7,265 nt of DNA. Origin: an uncultured Colwellia sp. (GTDB lineage Bacteria; Pseudomonadota; Gammaproteobacteria; Enterobacterales; Alteromonadaceae). The DNA is taken from NCBI GenBank assembly GCA_913020705.1, contig CAJWBY010000197.1:1-7265 (forward strand), read 5' to 3'. Below are positions 1 to 7,245 of this stretch, in pieces; positions within the stretch are counted from its first letter, which is position 1, and every line of letters starts with the position of its first letter. A program made the position numbers and the translations under genes. Below the pieces are notes generated by a model. The model did no database searches. It worked only from the letters and a program-made list of their open reading frames with translations, and was not told the DNA's origin.

Positions 1-421
1 TATAGCCAACACCAGCGCCGACTCCAAACTCCCAATTATCTTCAGATTCTGATTCACCATAGCCACTTGCTTTTATATTTAAATTTGCATAAGACGGCAT
101 AGCATAAACGTATGCACCATTACTGAATTCGTATTGGCCGCGAACCGATAAAGCAATAAAGCTTTTCACCTCAAGTTTTATACCATAAAGAGAATCGTCA
201 CCAATACCGGTACCAATGCGTAATTCAGGAACAAAAGAGAAGTCATCATATGAGCTATCTGTTTTATAAGAAACTGAACCGTATAAAATACTCAAGGACA
301 CATCATCACCGTCGCCAAGATCATCAGATAAATTAGAGAAGCCACCACCCACTTGCCAATCAGCAGAAGCAGTTAGAGAAAGAGAGAGAAGAGTGAGTGC
401 AATAGCAGTACTTTTAAACAT
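1..421 (-). CDS. Outer-membrane beta-barrel protein, N-terminal part (truncated by window edge)
   Basis: An open frame of 140 codons reads from an ATG at 421 down to the window edge with no stop, so only the N-terminal part is seen. An AAAGGAT ribosome binding site lies just upstream of the ATG. Residues 1-20 form a typical signal peptide (basic start MFKS, a Leu/Ala/Ser-rich core, ending TASA before DWQVGGG). The mature part alternates polar and hydrophobic residues and is rich in Gly, Tyr, Ser and Asp (strand-like stretches such as VSLSILYGSVSYKT and YVYAMPSYANLNIKA). This is the pattern of a small transmembrane barrel of the OMP_b-brl/OmpA-like type. The family call rests on composition and strand periodicity, not on a diagnostic motif. 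The C-terminus, where an aromatic insertion signal would be expected, is outside the window. The gene is transcribed divergently from the formaldehyde operon. Confidence 0.8.
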   Translation of the reverse strand, partial: MFKSTAIALTLLSLSLTASADWQVGGGFSNLSDDLGDGDDVSLSILYGSVSYKTDSSYDDFSFVPELRIGTGIGDDSLYGIKLEVKSFIALSVRGQYEFSNGAYVYAMPSYANLNIKASGYGESESEDNWEFGVGAGVGY

Positions 422-444
422 TATAAATCCTTTTTTTATTAGAG

Positions 445-473
445 TTAACCTTGGGTTAAATTAAGGTTAAATT
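445..473. promoter_or_regulatory. Inverted and 11-bp-phased direct repeats upstream of the barrel gene
   Basis: TTAACCTT (445-452) and AAGGTTAA (463-470) form a perfect 8-bp inverted repeat around a 10-nt spacer. The same stretch holds two copies of GGTTAAATT at 454-462 and 465-473, spaced 11 bp apart, about one helical turn. It lies 24-52 bp before the barrel-protein ATG at 421, where an operator or promoter-proximal site is plausible. No regulator can be named from the sequence. Confidence 0.4.
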
Positions 474-624
474 TCGGGGAAGGAGTCTAACATCAAGATA
501 TTATTAATTCAATTAAGGAGTTTGGTCATGTAGAAAAAAGAGGCAGCGCTTTAGTTTGAGTTTAATGAAAATTAATGAGATCAGCTTTACTTAGGTAAGC
601 ACGGGCAATAACTCATTTCAATAG

Positions 625-1836
<1,212 letters not shown>

Positions 1837-1859
1837 AGACCTAAAGTAGCTAAAATAAT

Positions 1860-2708
1860 ATGATAGAAGAAATAAGCAGTAATAAAATGTTTGGTGGCGT
1901 GCAAAAGCACTTTCAACACCCTGCTGAAAGTGTGAAGTGTCAGATGCGCTTCGCTATTTATTTACCTGAATGTGCAAGTGAAAGTTCACCTGTGCCGGTT
2001 TTATATTGGTTGTCAGGTCTTACATGCACGGATGAAAACTTTGTACAAAAATCTGGTGCGCAACGAATAGCTGAAGCATTAGGCATCGCAATTGTTTGTC
2101 CTGATACTAGCCCACGCGGTGATAATGTTGCAGATGATGAAAACCAATCTTATGATTTAGGTTTAGGTGCGGGATTTTATGTTAATGCGACAGAAAAACC
2201 ATGGTCTGAGCATTACAAAATGTATGATTACATTGTGGATGAATTACCGAAACTCATTGAAGAAAATTTCCCCGTATCAAATAAAAAATCTATCAGTGGC
2301 CATTCAATGGGCGGGCATGGCGCATTAACTATCGCGCTTAAAAATCCTGATAAATACTGCTCAGTATCAGCTTTTAGTCCTATTGCTAATCCAGTAAATT
2401 GCCCCTGGGGACAAAAAGCGTTTAATGCTTATCTAGGCAGCGATGAACAATTATGGCAACAGCACGATGCAAGTTTATTGATGGCAGCAAGTAAAAAACA
2501 TGTACCTGCGTTAGTTGACCAAGGTTTAGCTGATAATTTTCTGGAAGAACAGCTTCACCCTGAATCATTGATTTCAGCTGCATCAGAGAATAATTATCCG
2601 CTAACGCTCAATCAGCATGACGGTTATGATCACAGCTACTTTTTTATTGCGAGCTTTATTGAAAGTCACTTACGTTTTCATGCTAAATACTTAGGGAAAT
2701 CTTTATGA
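1860..2708 (+). CDS. fghA (frmB): S-formylglutathione hydrolase
   Basis: Serine esterase (esterase D family, alpha/beta hydrolase) that splits S-formylglutathione into formate and glutathione, the second step of glutathione-dependent formaldehyde detoxification; cytosolic. The product has 282 residues, the normal length. The nucleophile Ser149 sits in SGHSMGG (146-152), the acid is Asp225 in QGLADNFLEE, and the base is His258 in GYDHSYFFI. These positions agree closely with the S149/D226/H260 triad of human esterase D. Other family marks are SNKMFGG near the N-terminus, LSGLTCTDENF (51-61) with the conserved Cys56, and PDTSPRG (81-87). The start has little Shine-Dalgarno, which suggests dependence on translation of adhC 23 bp upstream. 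The end overlaps the next gene by 4 bp (ATGA). Confidence 0.97.
   Translation: MIEEISSNKMFGGVQKHFQHPAESVKCQMRFAIYLPECASESSPVPVLYWLSGLTCTDENFVQKSGAQRIAEALGIAIVCPDTSPRGDNVADDENQSYDLGLGAGFYVNATEKPWSEHYKMYDYIVDELPKLIEENFPVSNKKSISGHSMGGHGALTIALKNPDKYCSVSAFSPIANPVNCPWGQKAFNAYLGSDEQLWQQHDASLLMAASKKHVPALVDQGLADNFLEEQLHPESLISAASENNYPLTLNQHDGYDHSYFFIASFIESHLRFHAKYLGKSL
2693..2697 (+). promoter_or_regulatory. Ribosome binding site inside fghA for the HutD-like gene
   Basis: AGGGA at 2693-2697 is within the last codons of the hydrolase gene, 7 nt before the ATG at 2705. Together with the ATGA stop-start overlap it indicates coupled translation of the hydrolase and the HutD-like protein. Confidence 0.6.
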
Positions 2709-3277
2709 TCTCTGTTTTATCTCCAGAACTGTTCAAAACGATTCCATGGAAAAATGGACAAGGTGAAACCATTGAATTAGCCATGAATTATGGTGGTAAT
2801 TTAAATGATTTTGTGTGGCGATTAAGTATGGCAAGTGTTGTTGAAGACGGCGTGTTTTCAGATTTTTCAGGTTATCAGCGTAATCTTATTCTGATTGAAG
2901 GTAATGGCATTAACTTACAGCACGATGACAGCAAAATTGACAAGTTGAGTCGCATACTTGATGTCGCCAACTTTGACGGTGGTTGTAAAACAGTTGGAAA
3001 TTTAACCGCAGGAGAAATTACTGACTTTAATGTTATTACCCATAAAGAAAAGTGCTCAGTAGTGGTTGAAACTTTTACTGAACAACAAACGATTGAACTT
3101 AAAGCAGCAGATTTATGTTTTATTTACAGTTTGTCAGGGGCATTTCAGTTAACATCTTATCAAAACCATCAAATAATAAAAGCTGAACATTTGTTGAAAA
3201 TAAACTCACTTAAAGTAGGGGATATGGCTGTTACTGGCCAAAAGCTGATTGTGGTTTATTTAACGTTAAATAAGTAG
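2705..3277 (+). CDS. HutD/Ves family cupin protein
   Basis: A 190-residue protein of the HutD family (PF05962; E. coli Ves is a member). HutD proteins have a bicupin fold, and in Pseudomonas HutD limits expression of the histidine-utilisation operon; its chemistry is not settled. Family marks seen here are WKNGQGET (15-22), WRLSMASV (38-45), a D-G-x-F-S-x-F-x-G-x-x-R run (48-59) followed by LILIEG (61-66), and DFNVITHK (107-114) in the second half. The last motif usually carries basic Arg residues where this protein has His-Lys. There is no signal peptide, so it is cytosolic. Its start overlaps the end of the hydrolase gene, which ties it to the formaldehyde operon; no hut genes are present in this window. 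Its stop codon (TAG, 3275-3277) lies inside the left arm of the inverted repeat at 3274-3360. Confidence 0.88.
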   Translation: MISVLSPELFKTIPWKNGQGETIELAMNYGGNLNDFVWRLSMASVVEDGVFSDFSGYQRNLILIEGNGINLQHDDSKIDKLSRILDVANFDGGCKTVGNLTAGEITDFNVITHKEKCSVVVETFTEQQTIELKAADLCFIYSLSGAFQLTSYQNHQIIKAEHLLKINSLKVGDMAVTGQKLIVVYLTLNK

Positions 3278-3360
3278 AACAGATCAGTTTTAACCGGAGT
3301 TTATCGCTGAAAAGAGTCATTTAAACTTTTATTTAAGCGATAACATTTTATCTGTTCTAC
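3274..3360. repeat. 87-nt nested inverted-repeat element
   Basis: GTAGAACAGAT (3274-3284) is perfectly complementary to ATCTGTTCTAC (3350-3360), an 11-bp outer stem. Inside it TTATCGCT (3301-3308) pairs with AGCGATAA (3336-3343), and inside that AAAAG (3310-3314) pairs with CTTTT (3326-3330), leaving an 11-nt apical loop. Twenty-four base pairs are nested in the correct order. No T-tract follows the outer stem, so it is not a classical terminator; the middle stem followed by CATTTTAT could act as a weak one. It may be a structured 3' UTR or a short palindromic mobile element (MITE- or REP-like). No target duplication is evident in the flanks. Confidence 0.6.
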
Positions 3361-3391
3361 AGTGTCGGTAACTTTACTTAATAAAAGCTCA

Positions 3392-3421
3392 ATACCCGTT
3401 ATCATTCAAGATTTAGGGTAT
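3392..3421. repeat. Inverted repeat ATACCC/GGGTAT before the S10 peptidase gene
   Basis: ATACCC (3392-3397) and GGGTAT (3416-3421) are perfect 6-bp arms separated by 18 nt. The right arm ends 17 bp before the ATG at 3439, just ahead of the Shine-Dalgarno AGGA (3428-3431). It could be an operator or a hairpin in the leader. No clear -35/-10 pair was found in 3361-3438. Confidence 0.35.
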
Positions 3422-3438
3422 GCACATAGGACGTTAAA

Positions 3439-4980
3439 ATGAAAATATTCCAGTTAGTCAGCGTATTTGCATTGCTACTCATATTATCACCGTTAGCGAA
3501 TGCAGATAAAATTTCAGATCATACGCTTAAATTGCCCATCGACGAAAGCTCAACAACTAAACACAGTACAAAAGTTAACGGCAAAAAATTTAGCTATACC
3601 GCAACAACAGGCACTCAGCCTGTATGGGACAGCGAAGGTAACCCTACGGCAAGTTTGTTTTACACCTATTATAAACGTAGCGGTGTTAAGGACAAAAGTA
3701 CGCGTCCATTATTAATATCCTTTAATGGTGGGCCTGGTTCAGCATCTGTATGGATGCACGTTGCTTATACTGGTCCACGTGTTTTGAATGTTGATAATGA
3801 AGGTTACCCATTGCAGCCTTATGGTGTAAAAACCAATGATTACTCTATTTTAGATGTGGCGGATATTGTTTTTGTTAACCCTGTAAATACAGGCTATTCA
3901 CGCGTTTTACCTGACAAAGATGGCAAAATGCCTTCGAAAGATAAACAAAAATCAATGTTCTTTGGTGTAAATGCCGATGTTAAATATTTAGCTGACTGGG
4001 TAAATACTTTTGTTACCCGAAATAACCTCTGGCGTTCACCGAAATACTTAATTGGTGAAAGCTATGGCACTACTCGCGTTTCAGGTTTAGCGCTAGAGCT
4101 GCAATCGCGCCAATGGATGTATTTAAATGGTGTGATCTTAGTTTCACCAACCGATATCGGTATTAAGCGTGACGGACCTGTTAAAGCCGCAAATCGCCTA
4201 CCTTACTTTGCTGCTGCCGCTTGGTATCATAAAGCATTAAATAGCGATCTACAGCAAAAAGACTTATTGGATATTTTACCCGAAGTTGAAAAATTCACTA
4301 TCGAACAATATATACCTGCACTGGCTAAAGGTGGTTTTATCAGCCAGCAAGAGAAACAAGCGATTGCAGAAAAAGTATCTTATTATTCAGGACTTTCTGT
4401 TAAAGAAGTATTACGCAGTAATTTAGATATTAGCGCTTCATACTTTTGGAAGGAATTATTAAGGGACCGTGAGCAAACCATTGGCCGTTTAGATTCACGT
4501 TACTTAGGTATCGACGAAAAAGTAACGGGTTCGCGCCCTGATTACAATGCGGAATTAACCTCATGGCTTCATAGTTTTACGCCAGCGATAAATTATTATT
4601 TACGTGAAGAATTAAATTACAAAACTGATATTAAATATAATATGTTTGGAAATGTGCATCCTTGGGATCGTACTAACAATAACACAGGTAAAAATTTGCG
4701 CTTAGCGATGGCTCAAAACCCTTATTTAAATGTCATGATCCAGTCAGGGTATTACGACGGAGCAACGAATTATTTTGATGCTAAGTATACAATGTGGCAG
4801 TTAGATCAAAGCGGAAAAATGAAAGACCGTTTGTCGTTTAAAGGTTATCGAAGTGGTCACATGATGTATCTTCGATATGAAGATTTGAAAGCAGCTAACG
4901 ATGATATTCGTCAATTTATTAAAGCGTCTTTACCCAATAAGAAACAAGCTGCTAAATATGATGCGTCTTCACCTAAATAA
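3439..4980 (+). CDS. Secreted serine carboxypeptidase, peptidase family S10
   Basis: Exported peptidase of MEROPS family S10, which removes C-terminal amino acids, usually at acidic pH. The product has 513 residues. Residues 1-22 are a signal peptide with a hydrophobic core and cleavage after ANA, so the mature enzyme should be periplasmic or secreted. NGGPGSAS (96-103) forms the oxyanion-hole and carboxylate-recognition loop. The nucleophile Ser208 lies in GESYG (206-210), the acid Asp440 in SGYYDGATNY, and the base His474 in YRSGHMMYL. This is the Ser-Asp-His order typical of S10, with the characteristic Glu before the nucleophile. VNPVNTGYSR (146-155) is another family block. AGGA at 3428-3431 lies 7 nt before the ATG. 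The gene appears to be a single-gene unit between the palindromic element and a strong terminator. Substrate preference cannot be read from the sequence. Confidence 0.94.
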   Translation: MKIFQLVSVFALLLILSPLANADKISDHTLKLPIDESSTTKHSTKVNGKKFSYTATTGTQPVWDSEGNPTASLFYTYYKRSGVKDKSTRPLLISFNGGPGSASVWMHVAYTGPRVLNVDNEGYPLQPYGVKTNDYSILDVADIVFVNPVNTGYSRVLPDKDGKMPSKDKQKSMFFGVNADVKYLADWVNTFVTRNNLWRSPKYLIGESYGTTRVSGLALELQSRQWMYLNGVILVSPTDIGIKRDGPVKAANRLPYFAAAAWYHKALNSDLQQKDLLDILPEVEKFTIEQYIPALAKGGFISQQEKQAIAEKVSYYSGLSVKEVLRSNLDISASYFWKELLRDREQTIGRLDSRYLGIDEKVTGSRPDYNAELTSWLHSFTPAINYYLREELNYKTDIKYNMFGNVHPWDRTNNNTGKNLRLAMAQNPYLNVMIQSGYYDGATNYFDAKYTMWQLDQSGKMKDRLSFKGYRSGHMMYLRYEDLKAANDDIRQFIKASLPNKKQAAKYDASSPK

Positions 4981-5012
4981 GTAAATGAATAAATAAGTTA
5001 AGCGTTTATATC

Positions 5013-5055
5013 AAACCTATTAAGTTTTTCGGTATTAACTTAATAGGTTTTTATT
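5013..5055 (+). terminator. Stem-loop terminator between convergent units
   Basis: AAACCTATTAAG (5013-5024) and CTTAATAGGTTT (5039-5050) are perfectly complementary. Two further T-A pairs extend the stem to 14 bp with a 10-nt loop. A T-rich run (5048-5055) follows on the plus strand, as expected of an intrinsic terminator for the S10 gene. The minus-strand operon also runs into it 8 bp past its last stop; the sequence after the hairpin is less U-rich in that direction but may still end transcription. Confidence 0.85.
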
Positions 5056-5058
5056 CAA

Positions 5059-5631
5059 TTATTCAGCTGACTTATTTCTAGTACCGTTCTGCTTATAAAC
5101 CTGATCCATAATAGGTTCAAAAGAATCAGGGTGAATATTACCAATGACATTCACAAATACGGCTTCATCATCTGAAAGAGACAGTACAACTAAACCATCA
5201 ATAACGTCGCCACTTGATTTAATAAACATTAATGAATAATCAGCTGATTCATCATCATTTACTCGCACAATATGTTGCCAGCCGTCAGCACGTAAATTGG
5301 CTTGTGTCTCGCCGAAGTTATCTTTAAAGAGTTCACTGTTCTCTTCAACTTTATAAATACTGACACGAACACCATCAACGTCATCTAATAAAGCATCAAT
5401 TTCAGGGTCTTCATCGATATCAATAACCCAACGTGCTGTGCCAATAGCTAAAGGGCCTAAAGATAAATTTAACTCGTTGTCAGCTTGCCACCAGTAAGGT
5501 GATTCAATATCAGCATAACCCGCATGACTATGAAGCCCTCCTGCAGTAATACCGCAACCCGTGAAGAAAAAACTTCCTGCAATGGCCAATAGTAGCGTTG
5601 CTTTCTTTAATAAATGATTAGATATTTTCAT
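5059..5631 (-). CDS. DUF4252 lipoprotein, last gene of the ECF sigma operon
   Basis: A 190-residue predicted lipoprotein. The basic N-terminus and hydrophobic stretch end in FFFTGC, a lipobox with Cys26 as the lipidated residue. The following residue is Gly, not Asp, which favours the outer membrane over inner-membrane retention. The mature part fits DUF4252 (PF14060), a domain of unknown function: VRVSIYKV (88-95), DGLVVL (145-150) and EAVFVNVIGNIHP (156-168). The same blocks occur in the gene just upstream (VRVQIYNM, DGLVVM, EAVFINIVGEIDP), so the two are diverged tandem paralogues. The gap between them is only 10 nt. A distinct insert near residues 45-70 (YWWQADNELNLSLGPLAIG) holds several aromatic residues. 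Function is unknown; from context it is probably an output or sensing component of the sigma-factor module. Confidence 0.85.
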   Translation of the reverse strand: MKISNHLLKKATLLLAIAGSFFFTGCGITAGGLHSHAGYADIESPYWWQADNELNLSLGPLAIGTARWVIDIDEDPEIDALLDDVDGVRVSIYKVEENSELFKDNFGETQANLRADGWQHIVRVNDDESADYSLMFIKSSGDVIDGLVVLSLSDDEAVFVNVIGNIHPDSFEPIMDQVYKQNGTRNKSAE

Positions 5632-5641
5632 GATTCACTCG

Positions 5642-6184
5642 TTATTTTAAGTCGATATCAATGTTTAGTGATTCAGTCACTTTATTAATTTGTGCAGGGT
5701 CTATCTCTCCAACAATATTAATGAATACGGCTTCACGCTCTCCTTGTGGTTCACTGTTATTAATAACCATTACAACTAAACCGTCCATAATATCGTTAGT
5801 GATTTTAGTGAATACTCGTACTTTTTCGTCTTTTTCATTTACTGTTACGATAGGTAACCAGTCTTTGGTTTGAATGTCTTCACTTACTCTAGCGATTAAA
5901 TCCAATGCAGGTTGATCGTTATCTGTCATATTGTAAATTTGTACACGCACGGCTTTTAATTTACTGATCAATTCAGAGGCTTCTGGATCAGACATGTTAA
6001 TTTTACTGATAAAACCTAACATGGTCTTATTTAAGTTAACCATCACTTTAGGTTCGCCATATTCAGAATCGAGGTTTGCAAAGTCTACATAACCACGCTC
6101 TTGGGTAATGTCATTCGCAAAAGCTGAACTGCCAATAAATAATGATGAAGTGAAGAAAATAACGGCGGATAATAATTTTTTCAT
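5642..6184 (-). CDS. Exported DUF4252 protein
   Basis: A 180-residue protein with a signal peptide (MKKLLSAV start, hydrophobic core, cleavage after AFA at residue 23). It has no lipobox, so it is predicted to be soluble in the periplasm. The mature part matches the DUF4252 pattern: GYVDF near 31-35, VRVQIYNM (79-86), DGLVVMV (134-140) and EAVFINIVGEIDP (151-163). It is a paralogue of the lipoprotein encoded immediately downstream. A good Shine-Dalgarno AAGGAA (plus-strand TTCCTT at 6190-6195) precedes the ATG. Its ATG overlaps the stop of the membrane protein gene as ATGA, so translation is probably coupled. The molecular function of DUF4252 is not known to me. Confidence 0.85.
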   Translation of the reverse strand: MKKLLSAVIFFTSSLFIGSSAFANDITQERGYVDFANLDSEYGEPKVMVNLNKTMLGFISKINMSDPEASELISKLKAVRVQIYNMTDNDQPALDLIARVSEDIQTKDWLPIVTVNEKDEKVRVFTKITNDIMDGLVVMVINNSEPQGEREAVFINIVGEIDPAQINKVTESLNIDIDLK

Positions 6185-6720
6185 GATGTTTCCTTAAAAT
6201 GGTTAAGTGGTTTCAATAAACCTTGATTCAATGGTTGTTGAATATTTTCGTTAAATGTCTGATTGATTTGTTCGGTTGATATATTTTTAGCAAATGAAAT
6301 ATATTTCAATGCAATTGCTAATTCTTGTTGTGCATGTTTTATTTCTGCAAGTGATGGTTCTTGGTTTGTCGGTGCACCGAACATATTGCTGTTGAGCAAA
6401 GCGACAGCGGTTACTGTTGCAGCTAGTGCGGTAAGTTTTTTCCAGCTCGGCTTGAAGTGAGCAAAAATAACATTGGTGGACTTTTCTTCATGGCTAATTG
6501 CTTGAAGTTTATACGCTAAATTTGTTGGCATAGGTTGTAAGCCAATCTCAGCTATATTTTCTTCAATGTGCAATGCACGTTCTATATCGGCAATATCATG
6601 ATTATTACTCTGCTCATCATTTCCTGATAAAACACGTGCTAATAAATGGTTATCTATCGACATTTCGCTTTCAGCTAAAAATTTATCTAATGGTTTCTGC
6701 CATGAGTTGTCATCATTCAT
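6181..6720 (-). CDS. Single-pass membrane protein, probable anti-sigma factor
   Basis: A 179-residue protein that I do not recognise by sequence. It has a polar, acidic N-terminal part (1-92) and one hydrophobic segment (about 93-112, WKKLTALAATVTAVALLN and on), preceded by Lys residues that place the N-terminus in the cytoplasm. A C-terminal part (about 113-179) rich in Gln, Asn and Glu, probably helical, would be periplasmic. This topology, and its position directly after an ECF sigma gene, fit an anti-sigma factor. There is no cysteine anywhere, so it is not of the zinc-binding ZAS (HxxxCxxC) type, and no other known anti-sigma domain is obvious. Its ATG overlaps the sigma stop by 8 nt (ATGAATGA), and a strong Shine-Dalgarno AAAGGAGT lies 6 nt upstream inside the sigma gene. 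It overlaps the following DUF4252 gene by 4 nt. The role is inferred from context. Confidence 0.75.
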   Translation of the reverse strand: MNDDNSWQKPLDKFLAESEMSIDNHLLARVLSGNDEQSNNHDIADIERALHIEENIAEIGLQPMPTNLAYKLQAISHEEKSTNVIFAHFKPSWKKLTALAATVTAVALLNSNMFGAPTNQEPSLAEIKHAQQELAIALKYISFAKNISTEQINQTFNENIQQPLNQGLLKPLNHFKETS

Positions 6721-7210
6721 GGGTGTACTCCTTTAAAAGGTTTCTCAATTCACGCCGTGCACGGTGCAAATATACTTTTACTTGACTGGTGGTTAAATTA
6801 AGCGATTGAGCTGCAATGCTCTGGCTGTTCTGTTGAACATCACAAAGCATAATCAAAGAGCTATAAGGTTCTTTTAAGCAAGATATCGCATGACTTAACC
6901 AACTACTTAGCTGTTGGTGCTGTAAGTTTCCTGCGGGTTCTTGATGGTTTTTAGTAACGAGATGTTCGTCTTCTACTTGGCTAAACTCTTTACGTTTACG
7001 TAATTTATCTATACAAGCATTACGGGTTACGGCAGAGAGCCAAGCAGACATTTTTACAATGTCTACTTGATCTAAGCTGTTCCATAAACGCGTAAAAACA
7101 TCTTGAGTAATATCTTCCGCTTCATGCTTGTCGCGTAAAATATACAAAGCTAACGAGTAAATTCGTTGCTGATGTTCTTCGAGTATTTTATTAAATTTAT
7201 TTCCTTTCAT
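6713..7210 (-). CDS. ECF-family RNA polymerase sigma factor
   Basis: A 165-residue sigma-70 factor with only regions 2 and 4, the size and layout of extracytoplasmic-function sigmas. Region 2 spans about residues 6-75: AEDITQDVFTRLW (31-43) is the core-RNAP-binding region 2.2, and AWLSAVTRNACIDKLRKRK (56-74) covers 2.3-2.4 for -10 recognition. Region 4 spans about 100-160, with a helix-turn-helix SQSIAAQSLNLTTSQVKVYL (129-148) followed by HRARREL for -35 binding. The linker is short and there is no extra C-terminal domain. The ATG at 7210 has no Shine-Dalgarno upstream, and there is no other ATG early in the frame. An ECF-type promoter sits so close that the message may be leaderless. It is the first gene of the four-gene minus-strand operon and presumably directs transcription of that operon. 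Confidence 0.95.
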   Translation of the reverse strand: MKGNKFNKILEEHQQRIYSLALYILRDKHEAEDITQDVFTRLWNSLDQVDIVKMSAWLSAVTRNACIDKLRKRKEFSQVEDEHLVTKNHQEPAGNLQHQQLSSWLSHAISCLKEPYSSLIMLCDVQQNSQSIAAQSLNLTTSQVKVYLHRARRELRNLLKEYTHE

Positions 7211-7219
7211 AGTTATAAT

Positions 7220-7245
7220 TACGCACGACTTTGCGAAAGGTTACA
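7220..7245 (-). promoter_or_regulatory. Putative autoregulatory ECF-type promoter of the sigma operon
   Basis: On the minus strand TGTAAC (7245-7240) is followed by exactly 16 nt and then CGTA (7223-7220). The AAC-containing -35 and CGT-containing -10 with this spacing are hallmarks of many ECF promoters, for example the sigma-W type TGAAAC-N16-CGTA. It lies directly upstream of the sigma gene, as expected for autoregulation. The predicted transcript start would fall near 7211-7215, only a few bases before the ATG at 7210. Confidence 0.6.

Noticed and set aside
3274..3360. Classical Rho-independent terminator after hutD
   Set aside because: The outer stem is AT/GC mixed and is not followed by a T-tract, and the nested architecture is much larger than a usual terminator. 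It is listed as an inverted-repeat element instead.
3500..3715. Plus-strand 71-codon open frame inside the S10 peptidase gene
   Set aside because: Alternative frame of a clear S10 gene, with no recognisable protein features.
5661..6785. Plus-strand open frames of 65-70 codons at 5661-5873, 6263-6460 and 6573-6785
   Set aside because: All run antisense to well-supported genes of the sigma operon and show no family features.
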